A stretch of 64,000 bases of DNA from Scenedesmus sp. ARA3 (taxonomy: Eukaryota; Chlorophyta; Chlorophyceae; Sphaeropleales; Scenedesmaceae): positions 48,434 through 112,433 of the forward strand of contig RWJK01001652.1 in assembly GCA_004335835.1 (NCBI GenBank), written 5' to 3'. A program made the position numbers and the translations under genes. Positions 33,238-45,400 of this stretch are shown here, one piece after another (position 1 is the first letter of the stretch; each line of letters starts with the position of its first letter). The notes under the pieces were generated by a model. It was not told the DNA's origin. It did not search any database and worked only from the letters and a program-made list of their open reading frames with translations.

Positions 33238-34260
33238 CAGCGGCCAGTGCTGACGTCATTCAAGCGCGGCGCCAAGAAGCGGCCCAAGTCAGCGGCAGAG
33301 GAGGAGCGGGACAGGCGGGCGAGTGAGGCAATGACACATGTAGTGAACCAGATGATTGGCAGTGTGCTGCTGACGCCTGCTGGAGGCAGTGCCAGCAGCA
33401 GCCGCACTGGCAGCAGGCGGGTCAGTGGGCAGTTAGGAAGCATTGCTGAATCAGAGACAGGCGCAACAGCAGCAGCAGCCACTGAAGGCAATGTAGCCAT
33501 GGGCTTGAGTATAGACCGTGGTGGCAGCAGCAAGCTCGCCAGCAGGAGGACCAGTGCTGCTGCCACTGAGCAGCAGCCCAACATGGCTGTTATTGGTGGG
33601 CTTAACGCATCTCGGCCAGCTTCAGGTACTGCAGCAGCAGCGCCGCCAGCGGTACAAGTGCCCAGCTTTTTGGTGCCGTGGCAGCCGAGTGGCCACGATA
33701 CGCCTGGCTCTGCTGGCAGCTGCAGCAGCTGGAAGCACACCCTGTCTGGCGGCACGCCTCGAGTGGATGATGCGCTGAACCAGCTGAGAGGGCAGGGCCT
33801 AGCCGGCAGCAAGAGCAGCGGCAGCAGCAGCAGCAAGCGAGGGCAGTTGACGGCCGCAAAGGCAGCACCTGTAGCAGCTGGCGGTGCCAGCAGCTCTACT
33901 CTGCGCGTCAGGGCAGATCCAGGCAGCAGCAAGGCTGCTGGTCAGCTAGCCAGCAGTGGCCGTTTGTCAGCAGGCAGGGCATCTGCTGGCAGTGCTGGCA
34001 GTGCTGCGACTGCTGCAGCAAGTCAGCTGCACATAGCAGGCTCGCACATTGATGGCAAGAGCAGCAGTGCTCGTGGCAGTGGCAGTGCTGCCAGGCCTAG
34101 CGGTGCCGGCAGCAAGCCCACCACTGCTCCTGCTGGAGGTAGTGTTGGTGGTGCTGCTGCTGCTGGTGGTCAGCAGGGTAGTAGAGCTCGGCCCCTGTCT
34201 GCAGCAGCAGCAGCAGCAGGGAGGATGGCAGCGACAGCCAGGCCAGCAAGTAAAGGCTGA
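29073..34260 (+). CDS. NIMA-related (NEK-type) Ser/Thr protein kinase with very long low-complexity tail
   Basis: ATG 29073; TGA at 34258-34260. Kinase subdomains are in order across several exons: Gly loop GRRLGCGAFATVYEA, catalytic Lys WVVKRLD, helix-C Glu SNEVEVL, catalytic loop HRDLKPDNVLL, DFG (ADFGVSK), GTPHYMSPEV, then SDMWALGAVLYEMAARRPAF and DDRPTTADLL. The loop and C-lobe wording (WALGAVLYEM, LPQLVVKILRN) is typical of NEKs, which act in mitosis and cilia. The catalytic set is intact. From about 31000 the chain is Ser/Ala/Gln-rich, with charged helical stretches (about 31760-31850 and 32130-32350) and an acidic patch near 32500; the last exon alone exceeds 2 kb. Donor CAG|GTGGGC near 31850 joins GTGCAG|GCTCGC near 32131 in phase. 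Introns show no echoes. Confidence 0.85.
33206..33240 (+). repeat. Poly-serine AGC triplet tract inside the kinase tail
   Basis: About 11 AGC codons in a row encode Ser. It is one of many in-frame triplet runs in this gene; the phase is always AGC (Ser), GCA (Ala) or CAG (Gln). Confidence 0.8.
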
Positions 34261-35258
34261 TGCCCTGTGCTGCCTGCTTCATGCGCATGTGCGCTGGGCC
34301 AAACCAGCGTGCTGGTGCTAGATGTGACACAGAGGATAATGGCTATAGCAAGCAAGTCGCGACGATCGGCGACAATGGAAGCATATCCTTCAAGAACCAT
34401 AGGCAGGTGATGCCGCATGGCGGCTATGGTCTGATTGGATGGAGTCACTAGTGGTGGCCAAAGTGTTGGTGCAGGGGATATGCCAGTCACTCTGGTTCTG
34501 ATTCAGGGACATGACAGACATGAACAGGAAACCGTTTCCTGCGCATGCGGCATGCTGCACCTGGGGGCAGTGGTGTCACTGTTGTGCGGCAGCAGCGCAG
34601 GGGTCTTTTGGAATCAACGAGGTGCACGGCTTGCTCAGCCCAACATGCACCGGTAGGGACCTGCAACAGTGCAACGCCTGAGTTTGCAGCAACTGTTGTA
34701 CGCTGAATAGCCGTGCGTGATGTGGTTTTTGGATCCTTGCGCCGTCTGGTGAGCAAAGGCAACCGAAATTGTGTGGCACGCACGCACAAGCATGAGATGA
34801 TGCATGCGTGGCGCGTTGCAGCAACTTATCACCCCGTGGTACACCGTGACGGTCACCGGGCCGGTGTAGCTACAGTGAAGCCCGGCCCGGCCCCCTCACG
34901 GTCCTTGTGAGGGTTTTACGCTGTAGTAACAAATGTGTTCTCAGGAAAACTAAACAGATCGCTAGGCTGATCGTGTTCTGCTGCAGGTTACCACTGGGGC
35001 GTAATCACGGCACTGGGGGCGTAATCACGGAGCGTAAGTAACAGTTTCGCTGCTGCCCTTCACACCTGCCGGGCACCACGTGAGCCCCATACATGTTAAC
35101 GTTGCATTTACTGGTCTCTGTTGTCGTTTTTGAATTCAAGCCTGCAAGCTACTCTGCAGATTCCATGCACCAAATCCACGACTCTCGATGATACGAACGA
35201 ACTGCAGGCCTCTGAGGAGTCCAGTGATGATAAACGAACCGCTAGACGCTCACGACCC
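34261..35258. other. Intergenic between NEK kinase and beta-helix protein genes
   Basis: No convincing gene. Contains GC-rich inverted segments near 34840-34910 and a 19-20 bp direct repeat (next entry). A frame running into the downstream gene from 35121 begins with TTG and is not used as its start. Confidence 0.5.
34992..35030 (+). promoter_or_regulatory. Tandem 19/20-bp direct repeat upstream of the secreted-protein gene
   Basis: CACTGGGGCGTAATCACGG is followed immediately by the same sequence with one extra G, about 230 bases before the predicted ATG. Repeated non-coding words at this distance can be transcription-factor sites; function is inferred only. Confidence 0.35.
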
Positions 35259-35697
35259 ATGCAAATGACCCACAGCACCGACCACCCATGGTCCGTGTTG
35301 GCAGCAGCAGCGCTGCTGCTTGTGAGCAGGCTCTGTTCTGCCCAACTGCTGCAGGCCAGCACTGCTGCTAGCACTGCCTGCCAAGGAGTGCCCATCCTCG
35401 TTGCCAGCCCCTCTCCGCATGTTATTTTCAAGCCAGGTAACGCTGACACGCTTCCGCCTGGCACGTACACCATGGCTTCTACTGTCAAGGTGGCAGATGG
35501 CCAAACACTGTGTATCACTGGCAGTTCAATTGCGAGCAGTCCCTCCATCCTGCTGCCCCCCAGCGCTCCTGCAAGCAACAGCTCCAGACTGAGGTTGCAC
35601 TTTCTGCTGGAGGGTGGCTCGCTGCAGCTGAGCAACCTCACACTGTCAGGGGCTGTTGGGGGCGCAAGCGCAGGTGGTGGTGGGGTGCTCATCAGGC

Positions 35698-35731
<34 letters not shown>

Positions 35732-38605
35732 CGGAAGCGGCGGCATTGACGGCAAGCTGTCAGCATCAAGCCTGACAACAGACAGGGTGACATTCAGGCA
35801 AGTCCAGTGTCGGGCGCACTTGTCAACACCATGACATTCCAATTCCGCAACAGGTTGGTGCGTACTACGCCAGCTGCAGTGATCTGCAACAGCACTGTGG
35901 CAGTTGCTCCCATGCACGTTGTCAACGCTCTCTGCTTGGGTTCACCTGCCATTGGAGGTATAGCGACTGTGCTGCTGCTGCTGCTGCTGCTGCTGCGCCG
36001 GCTGCCAACCGTTGCGTGCTGGTGTTCGCTGCAGTCGCATCAGCCCCCGTGCTGTGGTCAACACTGATGACCCTGCTGCCACCCTTGTCTTCAAGGATGC
36101 AACATTCTTCAACAACAGCCACGCAGGCAGCACCGACTGTTATTGGCAGTCATCAATGCATGATGCATGGGTAGTGTGCTGCTCCCAAAAAGTGAGTCAG
36201 GGGAGCCATTGCAGTATGATGCAGCATGGCATGCTTTGCTTGCATAACGCCTGCAAGTTGCACGCCACAAGATTTGTGTGCTGAGCATATTGCATGGCAC
36301 ACACGTCTGTTGATTATGAGCAGTGTGCTGCTTCAACATACTGTTGTTGATCATGGGGCGTTGGGAGGGAGAAAGGAGCAGGCTGCACCATTGGAGCATT
36401 GAAGGAGACTGCAATGATGCTGATACACAAGGGGCATTTATAGCTGACACTAGTGCATATTGCAGGGTCGTTTGTCTGGCTGCAGGCAGATGAGCAGCAC
36501 GCTGTTTTGAATCTGCAACTCAGCACATCCGCAATGCGCGGCGTGCATGCCCGCTGCCCTGACCTTCCACGCACTGGCAGGATGAGGCCGGCGCTGCTGG
36601 CCTGACCACTGTGTCGAATGCCACCTTCAAGGGGACCACCAGCTTTGTTGGCAACAAGTGGGGAGCTCTCGAGAGCAGGCGAGTGCATCGTCACTCATGC
36701 CATGCAAGAATGTGCCAGGACCCACATGTGATTTGCCTCAAACAAGTTAGCGCGGTACAGCAAGATAATTTCCACTGCGCAGCGTGTTGAATGTTGCAAT
36801 TGAACTGACATGCAGGGAATGTGCAGCTGGTTTGTGTCAGGCAGTCGTGCAGGCCACGGCGTGACCGGGCCGGCCGCAGGCTGCAGCAGTGACTGAGGCA
36901 ATCGCACTGCTGGCTGCTGTTCACAGCCTGTTCAAGTGCACAATGCTGAAGCTAGAAGCAGTGACAGCTTGATCAGTCCTGCATGCAAGCTTAAGGAACA
37001 ACAACGCCTGAAGCAGCAGCTGCGCGGGACTCCACCCAGGGACCCTGTACTGTTCATTCAGTGCTGCCAGTTGAACCAGGTTGAAAGGCTTTCCAGACAT
37101 GTCTCATGCCGACTGCTGCGTGTCAAATCTGTAACAGTCTCTGCACTGACAATGTGCCTTCCTGCAGTGCGGCAAGCAGCAGCAGTTCTGTCTGGATCGT
37201 GTTTGATGGCCCGCTGCTGCTGCAGCACAACTCCAAGTCAGTTGATGACTGCATCCGCAAATACAGCTACATCAGCGGCGACATCAGCACTTTCCCTTGG
37301 GAATGGGCAAACACAACGCAACTGCAACTGGAAGACGCCGCGTCCGGTGTGCAAGCAGCAAACACCTCACTGCTGTTCAATGGTCCAGTGCAGCTGCTGG
37401 GCAACACACAAAGGGCATTTGCTGTGGCCAACAGTACAGCCATCTTCAACGGTGCAGTAGCTGCAGCAGACAACCTTGGAGGTGTGATGACTTTCAAGAA
37501 GTCAGCCGCAAACTTCAAAGGGCGTCTAACCTGCAGCCAACATGCCTAGTCGTCAAATGGTACGGCTGCTCAGCAGTCACATCAGGAAAACAGCAATGCT
37601 AACTGCATTAATGTGCGGAGCTCCACTGTTGTTTTCCATGGCACTGTTACTGCCACAGACGGCTTGCAGGTTGCTTGTCCTAGTGATTATTACGGACCTT
37701 GTGTTGATAATGGTGGCGCGGCCTTGAGCTGCGACAAATCCAGTGTCCATCTCACAAGCCACGCAACCTTCTCCCGCAACACCCAAAAGAGCATCAACCA
37801 AGGACTGCCACCAGGCACTTTTGGCATTGATTCTGTAGGGGGTGGTGCTTGGCACCTGAAAGGCTGCAGGGTAGTGGCAGAGCAGCGGGTGCGCTTCCTG
37901 AACAACAGTGCAATAGGTGGAGGGGGTGCGATACACGCTATGCAAGGCAGCTCGCTGGTCTTAGCGGGAGGGCTCGAGCTGTCTGGAAACTCTGCGTATG
38001 TTGGTGGAGGGGTGCATCTTGGTGGGTCCAGGATGCAGCTGACCGGCGGTCGCATGCTGTGCAGGAGCAACATTGCAGGGTACCAGGGTGCATGTATGTA
38101 TGCTACTGCTAGCAACTGGCATGTGTTTGATGCCAAGGGGGGCTACCGAAATATGCAAGGGGAATCGGTGTTGCTGTGGAACAGCTCAGCATCTTGTGTC
38201 CAAGGTAACAGCATAATCAGCGGCAGCATGTACAGTGATGCTGTGAGTTCTTATGACATCATAGACGTTGGCCCGGCTGCGGTTGTCCTTGCTGGCAGTA
38301 GGCTGCGCTTTGATGGCTCTGGGCATAACTTTGGCGGCAACATTGCAGAGGGAAACAACAGCTGTGATATAGTTAGCGTCCCAAAGTTTGCAGGGGAACC
38401 TTATTGGGATGGTGGGATCAAATACCGTGGCGCCAACTACACGGGTGGCTTTGGGTGCAGCGGGCGTGCGACGCACCATGGCACATACGCCGCCCCATAC
38501 ACTATGCGCGTGGAGGGTGATGTGTGCGGCGTTTCCTGCAAGGGGCCCACCTGCAAGTGCAGCTTGGGCAGCAAGTGGTCCGTGGCTGACTGCAAATGCG
38601 TATAA
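35259..38605 (+). CDS. Secreted or surface beta-helix-like (Pmp-like) protein
   Basis: ATG 35259 is followed by a hydrophobic signal segment (WSVLAAAALLLVSRLCSA), so export is likely. The body has repeated beta-strand-like turns typical of right-handed beta-helices and chlamydial-type Pmp repeats: LQLSNLTLSGAVGGASAGGG, LVFKDATFFNNSHAG, NATFKGTTSFVGNK, SLLFNGPVQLLGNT, AIFNGAVAAADN, VRFLNNSAIGGGGAIHA, LELSGNSAYVGGGVHLGG. Many Asn-x-Ser/Thr sites suggest glycosylation. The C-terminus is Cys-rich (CGVSCKGPTCKCSLGSKW...CKCV) and stops at 38603-38605. At least five exons; the last, from about 37560, is about 1 kb. The junction after the poly-Ser tract near 35800 may use a GC donor (CAG|GCAAGT). No membrane anchor is seen at the C-terminus. 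Substrate or partner unknown. Confidence 0.65.
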
Positions 38606-39447
38606 GCTTGGGTGCTGCATGGAGGCGCGGGTGCACTGTAGTGCCGGGGTGTGGTGACGTCAGCAGAGTGACAGCGCTTGCTGCGCCTGGGGTTTTGCTT
38701 AGCCGGCTGCGCTGCTGTCAAATGAGCTGGTTGGCTTGATGCAGTGTGTTGGGTGTTTCCAGGCTGAAATGACACACACCTACGGCAGTTTTGCATATGC
38801 ATGAGGTTTGAGGGAACTTGATAGTTATTTAACTGCTGTGCGGTGCATAGGTGTTAACATGGAGTTTTCAGAGTGTGAGTGAGGTGTGTTTGGCGAAGTT
38901 CCAAAACTGTCTGTGCCAGCCTTGGCCCTGCAGGCGACGGCTACGGCATTTGTGTAGCACCACAGATGCAAAGTCACTTTGCAAAGTCACAGATGCAAAG
39001 TTTGCATGTGCACCACGTGCACGCTGATGGAGGACTGTGTGTCTAAGTTTGTCCTCATGGTGTGTGCCAGACATATCTCTACCATGTGTCGCATGCATCT
39101 GTGTAGCGTATCCTGTTTGCAGCAAGTGTGGGTTGTCATGGGTGGTGTGCTTGTTCGTCATCTGTCACAGTGACTGTGTGGAAACTAGGGCTTAGGCTTT
39201 GCTGACGTGTGCAAGTTTGCAACTCAGGTCTGTGAATTCGGAGAAAGAATAAGACGAAAGAATTTGCTGAAACATCAATTGCGTTCGTTACGGAGTACAA
39301 CAACAACGGACGTGTTGGATGTCTCGGACCCTGAGATCACTTTCTGCATTTGGCGAACAAAGAGGATAAATGCATCCTGAACTCGACAATGATCCTAACA
39401 AACAATGAAGAAGTTGAGTGTAATAAACGGATAGTAATTGAAGCACA
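38606..39447. other. Intergenic between beta-helix protein and K+ channel genes
   Basis: No gene recognised. A short direct repeat (CACAGATGCAAAGT, near 38962 and 38988) lies in the middle. TGTAATAAA at about 39419 would be a good poly(A) signal for the upstream gene, although it is 800 bases past the stop and only about 25 bases before the next predicted ATG. Confidence 0.45.
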
Positions 39448-42400
39448 ATGTTGGACTCCACGTCACCTCTGCTGGGGGAAGAGGGGCCATCTCAACGAAG
39501 GTGGAGCTTCAGACGCCGAACAACAGCCACATCATTGGAGGATGCATGGTCAGAGCGTGGTGGGTGCTGCAAGCACTTTCCAGGGGATCTGCCTGCTGAG
39601 AATGCCAGTACTGCTGCACCCGCTGCTCCTGCTGCTGCGTACACCAAACCTTTGGCCGCGCCCGCTGCTGATACATTGTCCAGTGCATGCACTTCATTCT
39701 CACTACAGTGAACTTGCATGCATACAACCCTCTGCAGCTTAGGCTGCTGCCAGTCAGCCGGCCCGTCAGTTCCGGCTTGTTGTATGCAGCAGCAGCCGCT
39801 GCTTTGAACGCTTCACCTATGCACAGAGGCCCAGAGGGCTGCACTGTGCTGCGACAATGCATCTCTGCTGCCCTGCACTGCTCCTTATATAGCGATGCAC
39901 TGCTGGCCCTTGCTGCAGAGGCTGAGGAGGCAGCTGGCCCCGAGGACTACACCTCCATCATCTTCAACCTGCACGCCTGGTCCTACCGCCTGTCACAGCA
40001 GGCAAGCAGCAGGCAGGCAGCAGCAGCAGCAGCTTCACAGCACACTGTCAGCTAGCGGTCGGCTGAGCGGGACGTGCGGCATGTGCTTGTTGTCCTTTGA
40101 GCGCAGTGCCACGGCCTTGCCCAAGTTTGCAGCTTGCCTCCATGCTTTCCTGCCGAGACCTTTCACAGCAGCTATCCAGCATCCACATGTCAGAGTAATG
40201 CACTTCACAATGATAGCACGAGTGAAGCGCCTGCTGCCTCGCCTCTGAAAGGGTCACCAGGCACTGTTATGCCTGTAGGAGTTCTCCTATGAGCGCCGCA
40301 AAGTGCACCGCACAAGGCAAGCACATGTCGCAGCCCAGCCATGATGCCATGCCGCGCTGCCTGCAGGAGTTCTCCTACTATGAGCGCCGCAGCCAGCTGC
40401 GCCAAGCGGCCCGCAGCTTCGACCCACGCCACCTCAGCATGCTCTTCAGGGCGGACCAGCCACCACCACCAGCAGCAGCAGCAGCAGCTACAACGCACAC
40501 TGCAGCAACAGCAGCAGCAGCGCCAGCAGGGCCCAAGCCGCGCCGCTACGTAGGGTTCAGCAGGACCCTGCGGCGCAGCGGTTCAAGCGCTCTTAAAACC
40601 CCAAAGCCACATTCCTGGTTAGGCCTGCCAGTGCTGCCAGTGAGCCACCCAGCCATGGCTGCTTGGAGTGCGCTGATGCTGCTGCTGGATATGAGCTACA
40701 CTGCGGTGCTGCTGCCGCTGCTGTTTGCGTTTGGGCGCATGCGCCCTGGGGCCGGCGTGTACTGGCTGAGTGTTGGGGTGGGCTTCCTGTTCCTGGCTGA
40801 CATGGTGGTGGTCATGCACAGGTGGGCTGATACTGGATCGCACTTCTTCAATGTGACAGGTTTGGAGTGTTATGCAGCCCATGCGAGCAGTTGCAGTAGT
40901 GAACCCTGCCTTGTGTTGTAGGGTTGTTGAAAGCTCCCTGCAGCTGCATGTCCGCATGACACTCAGCCGATTGCATGGCAGCAATGCAGTGCTTCCAGCC
41001 AGCAACCTTTTCTTGAGGAGCCCTAATGACCAGCAGCGCCCTCTGGTCTTTGAAGGACCTGCAGAGCACGCGTCACCTCTCCTCCTCATGACTTGTAAAG
41101 CTGCTACCCTGGCATCAATTGACTGTTGATGCATTGCCGCTGCACGGATGTGGTAGTGCGCTACCTTGACAAGCACGTGTACATCGACAGCCCGCGCGCT
41201 GTGTTCCATTTCATCAAGTTTGTCACCACCATGGCATCATCTGATTGGCTATGCATTGCATCTGCAGGGGCGTGGTGGTGCGCTACCTTGACAAGCACGT
41301 GTACATCGACAGCCCGCGCGCTGTGTTCCATTTCATCAAGTTTGTCACCACCATGGCATCATCTGATTGGCTATGCATTGCATCTGCAGGGGCGTGGTGG
41401 TGCGCTACCTTGACAAGCACGTGTACATCGACAGCCCCGCTGACGTGGCGCGACTGTACCTGGGCCATGGCTCCTTCTTATCGGACCTGCCAGTGGCACT
41501 GTCAGGGCCGCTGCAGCTGCTTGCGCTGCTGCCGGCAGGGCACGCGGGCTTGGTGGAGGGCAGGTGAGCCGATCACCTGACAGATATATAGCTGCTGCTG
41601 TTGCCGCCTCTGTTTCTGCAGCTGCTGGCGCTGCTGCCAGCAGGGCACGCAGGCCAAGTAGAGGGCAGGTGAGCCAACAACCCCCTGACAGATACAAACA
41701 TGTTCGGCTGCAGCTGTTGACGCTGCTGGCAGTTGCGCACACGTGCCAGGCGGACAGCAGGTGAGCCGGCAGCTGCGCACACTTGATACATGTGCTGCCT
41801 CTGTTGCTGCAACAGCTGCTGGCGCTGCTGTTAATGCGCATGCCAGGTGGAGAGCAGTTGAGGAAGCAGCGTCATACATACAACATGGTGCGCCTGGTTG
41901 TGCTGCTGCTGCTGCTGCTGCTGCCGCCAGAGCATGGATTGAAAGTATCGTTGCAAGAAGCCTGCTCATACTGCGCGCTGTCTCTTGCACCCAGCTCACT
42001 GCTGCAATGCGCCCTGCCCCACTGTGTTGCGCCTTCTTCTCCTGCCCTGTGCTACTGCCCTGTGCAGCGGCATCAGCCTGCTGGTCAACACGGCCGTGAT
42101 GCTGCGCGGGCTGCGGCTGGTGAAGCTGCTGCTGCTGTCACGCGAGCTGTTCTTCGGCAAGATGGGCTTCAGGTGGGGGCAGTAGCAGCAGCGGCAGCTG
42201 CAGGCGGCAGCAGCAGCAGCAGAAGAAGCGGCTCTGTGGCAGCGAGCAGGCTGCTGTCTGCCGGTGTGTACTGCTGGCAGCCAACATGACATGAGCGGCA
42301 TTGGTGATGTTTACTGCTTGTACTGCTGCATTGCAGGCAGCTGGAACTGTCACTTTGCCGGTGATACAGCCCCAGGATCGTGTACATGCTGTGTAGTAGT

Positions 42401-45400
42401 ACTTGGGGTCGTTGTCGGCTGTATCAATGTACTGCCTTACTGCTGCGCCTGGGTACTGCAGGCACATGGGTCCCTCACTGTACCGCTGGTACGGGCTGAG
42501 CCTGGGTACGCGCTGGCCGTCACTGAATGTTGTACCACTGTACTTCTGTACCGTTGTACTGCTGTACCGCAGGCACATGGGCCCCTCGCTGTACCGCTGG
42601 TACGCCCTGAGCCTGGTGTACGTGCTAGGTGTGCTGCTGCACTGGCTGGGCTGCTTCATGCTGGGGGTGGCACGCATGGGCGAGGGCCTGCAGGGCAGCT
42701 GGCTGGCCGATGTCAAGGTGAGGGTTTAAGGCTTGCCACGCTGGAGCTTAGGGTTTAGGAAGTGATATATTGGGGCCAAGAAGGTGGGCGGTGCTGTTGC
42801 GGTGGCTGGGCTGCTTCATGCTGGGCGTGGCACGCATGGGAGAGGGCCTGCAGGGCAGCTGGCTGACTGATGTCAAGGTAAGGGTTTATGGTTCAGGAAG
42901 CGGGGTGATGAACCTAGGGCCTACATGTTGCTTGATGTGCTGCTGCCCTGGCTGGGCTGCTTCATGCTTGGAGTGGCACGCATGGGAGAGGGCCTGCACT
43001 GGCTGGCCGACGTCAAGGTGAGGGCATGAGATCTAGGGGCTGGTAAGCTGAGCACTGCTGCGCAGTCGGCCACCTCAAGAAGCGCCAGGCACTTTCTGCA
43101 AGCCGGAACCCGGCTGTGGCTTTTCTGCCAGTGGCTCTCTGCTATAGCAGCTGCGCTGTACACCTGCTATTGTTGCAGGGCCATGACCTCACAGCAGCAT
43201 CAGCCGGCCAGCAGTACATGGCTGCTTTCTACTGGATGCTCATCAGCACTCTGACACACAGGCTGCTGCTGCTGCTGCTGCTGCTGCCGCCACTGCTGCT
43301 GCTGCTGCTGCCGCGGCAGGGCCGTGACCTGACAGCAGCATCAGCCAGCCAGCAGTACATTGCTGCTGTCTGTTGATTGCCGATCAGCACACCAACATAC
43401 CTGCTGCTGGGACTGCTGCTGCTGCTGCTGCTGCTGCTGCTAAATTTCAGGACCACGACCTGACAGCAGCACCCGCCAGCCAATAGTACATGGCAGCCTT
43501 CTACTGGATGCTCATCAGCACTCTGACACAGGATGCTGCTTGCTGTTGCTGCTGCTGCTGCTGCTGCTGCCGCAGGGCCACGGCCTGACAGCAGCACCCG
43601 CCAGCCAGCAGAACATGGCTGCCTTCTACTGGATGCTTATCAGCATGCTAACACAGGCTGCTGCTGCCGCCGCCGCCGCCGCTGCTGCTGCTGCTGCTGC
43701 TTCGCAGGGCCACGACTTGACAACTGCCCGAGCCAGCCAGCAGTATATTGCAGCCTTCTACTGGATGCTCAACAGCACACTGACACACAGGCGGCTGCTG
43801 CTGCTGCTGCTTTGCAGGGCCACCACCTGACCACTGCCCCCGCCCGCCAGCAGTACATGGCTGCTTTCCACTGGATGTTGATCAGCACGCTGACACACAT
43901 GCTGCTACTGCTGCTGCTGCTGCTGCTGGCGCTGCTGCTGCTGCTGCTGCTGCCGCAGGGCCATGACCTCACAACTGCCCCCGCCAGCCAGCAGTACATG
44001 GCTGCCTTCTATTGGATGCTCATCAGCACACTGACCATTGGGTATGGCGACATCAGCGCCAGCACACCCCTGGAGCAGGCGGCTGTGGTGGCTGCTGTGA
44101 TCACTGGTGTGCTGTTCATTGGCTATGCCATCAAGGGCATAACTGACATCATGGCTGAGGCAGCAGTGCAGGTGGGTGCAGGTAGCGGTGGGTGCGTGTG
44201 GGTGTGCTGGTGACTGCTGTGATCACGGGTATGCTGTTCATCGGCTATGCCATCAAGAGTATAACTGACATCATGGCTGAGGCAGCAGTACTGGTTGGGC
44301 ATGTGGCAGTACTTGTGGCAGCATAACAGGTGGATGCATCTGGCTGTAGATGATGGAGGGGTGGCTGCTGCCAGAACAGGGGTGCTGTTTGTCGGCTATG
44401 CCATCAAGGGTATAACAGACATCATGGCTGAGGCACCAGTACAGGTTGGGGAGCGGTTCTAGGTTGCAGAGGTTGAGTGGTTGAATCCTTGGGGTTTTGG
44501 TGGGGGCGCAGGCTGCTGCATGTGACAGCATAGGCGGCAGCACAAGTCAACGTGAGGTGTATCAGCTAAATGCACGCTGCACTGCCATGATTCGGCTATG
44601 TCATCAAGGGCATAACTGATATCATGGCGGAGGCGGCAGCGCAGGTGCAGTATGGTCATGCATGTAGTTGAAACACACACTGCCTGGCAGCTACAGTTCA
44701 TATGTGTGCTGTGTTTGCTCTGCTGCCGTGGCCATTCGCTTTTGAATCGTGCATGCATACACTGCATCACTTGCTGCCAACTTTGCAGCCGCAAACAAGA
44801 GCAGCATGCATTACTCTAGTACATCTACACGGACTTTCAGGTATGCAACGCATTTCGTATGGTTGCACCGCGCCAGGACAAGCACAAGCAGAGCATCACG
44901 CTGCTGTGCATTATCCTATGACGCATTCATGCATTCGATTTGCCGCGCTGCACGCAGGACGAGTACAGCCAGCGCATCACGCTGCTGCGTCAGCGTGCGG
45001 GTGAGCTCAAGGTGTGGGCGGCGTGGCAGGACCTGCCCACGGCACTGGAGGAGCCCATGTTCAGGTGGGGTGGCGCTGCTGCTGCTGCTGCTGCTGGAGT
45101 CGGGTGGTTGGTGTGCATGTGTTGTTGTTTGTCTTTTGTGAGCATGCGTGAATGACATCCAACAGGTTCACTTGTGAATGCGGCAACCCACAGCTGCCCA
45201 TTGCTTGGCAACAATTGCTGTTGCTGCTCAACTGCTTAGCTTGATCTGTTCCGTCGACCTTGCTGCTGCTGCTGCTGCCAGGTACTTCATGGGCCCGTGG
45301 CTGACGCAGCAGGTGGTCACACGCCACTGGGGCAACGTGCTGCAGGACCTGCCGGCTCAGCTGAGGGGCCAGGTGCTGGCCACTCTGCTGGTGGAGCGGC

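Noticed and set aside
31097..34260. Long antisense frames rich in Leu/Ala/Cys opposite the kinase tail
   Set aside because: They are shadows of AGC/GCA/CAG triplet-rich coding sequence, which stays open in several frames on both strands.
34830..34925. tRNA gene
   Set aside because: Short inverted pieces are present, but the cloverleaf arms, the T-loop GTTC and A/B boxes are not found.
35121..35258. Upstream extension of the secreted-protein gene from 35121
   Set aside because: The frame begins with TTG, not ATG, and would bury the signal peptide behind 46 charged residues; ATG 35259 directly precedes the signal segment.
43175..43905. Array of tandem pore-domain repeats encoding a multi-pore channel
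   Set aside because: The copies stop before the selectivity filter, several are out of frame or broken, and each sits in an intron with its own acceptor; they are echoes, not domains.
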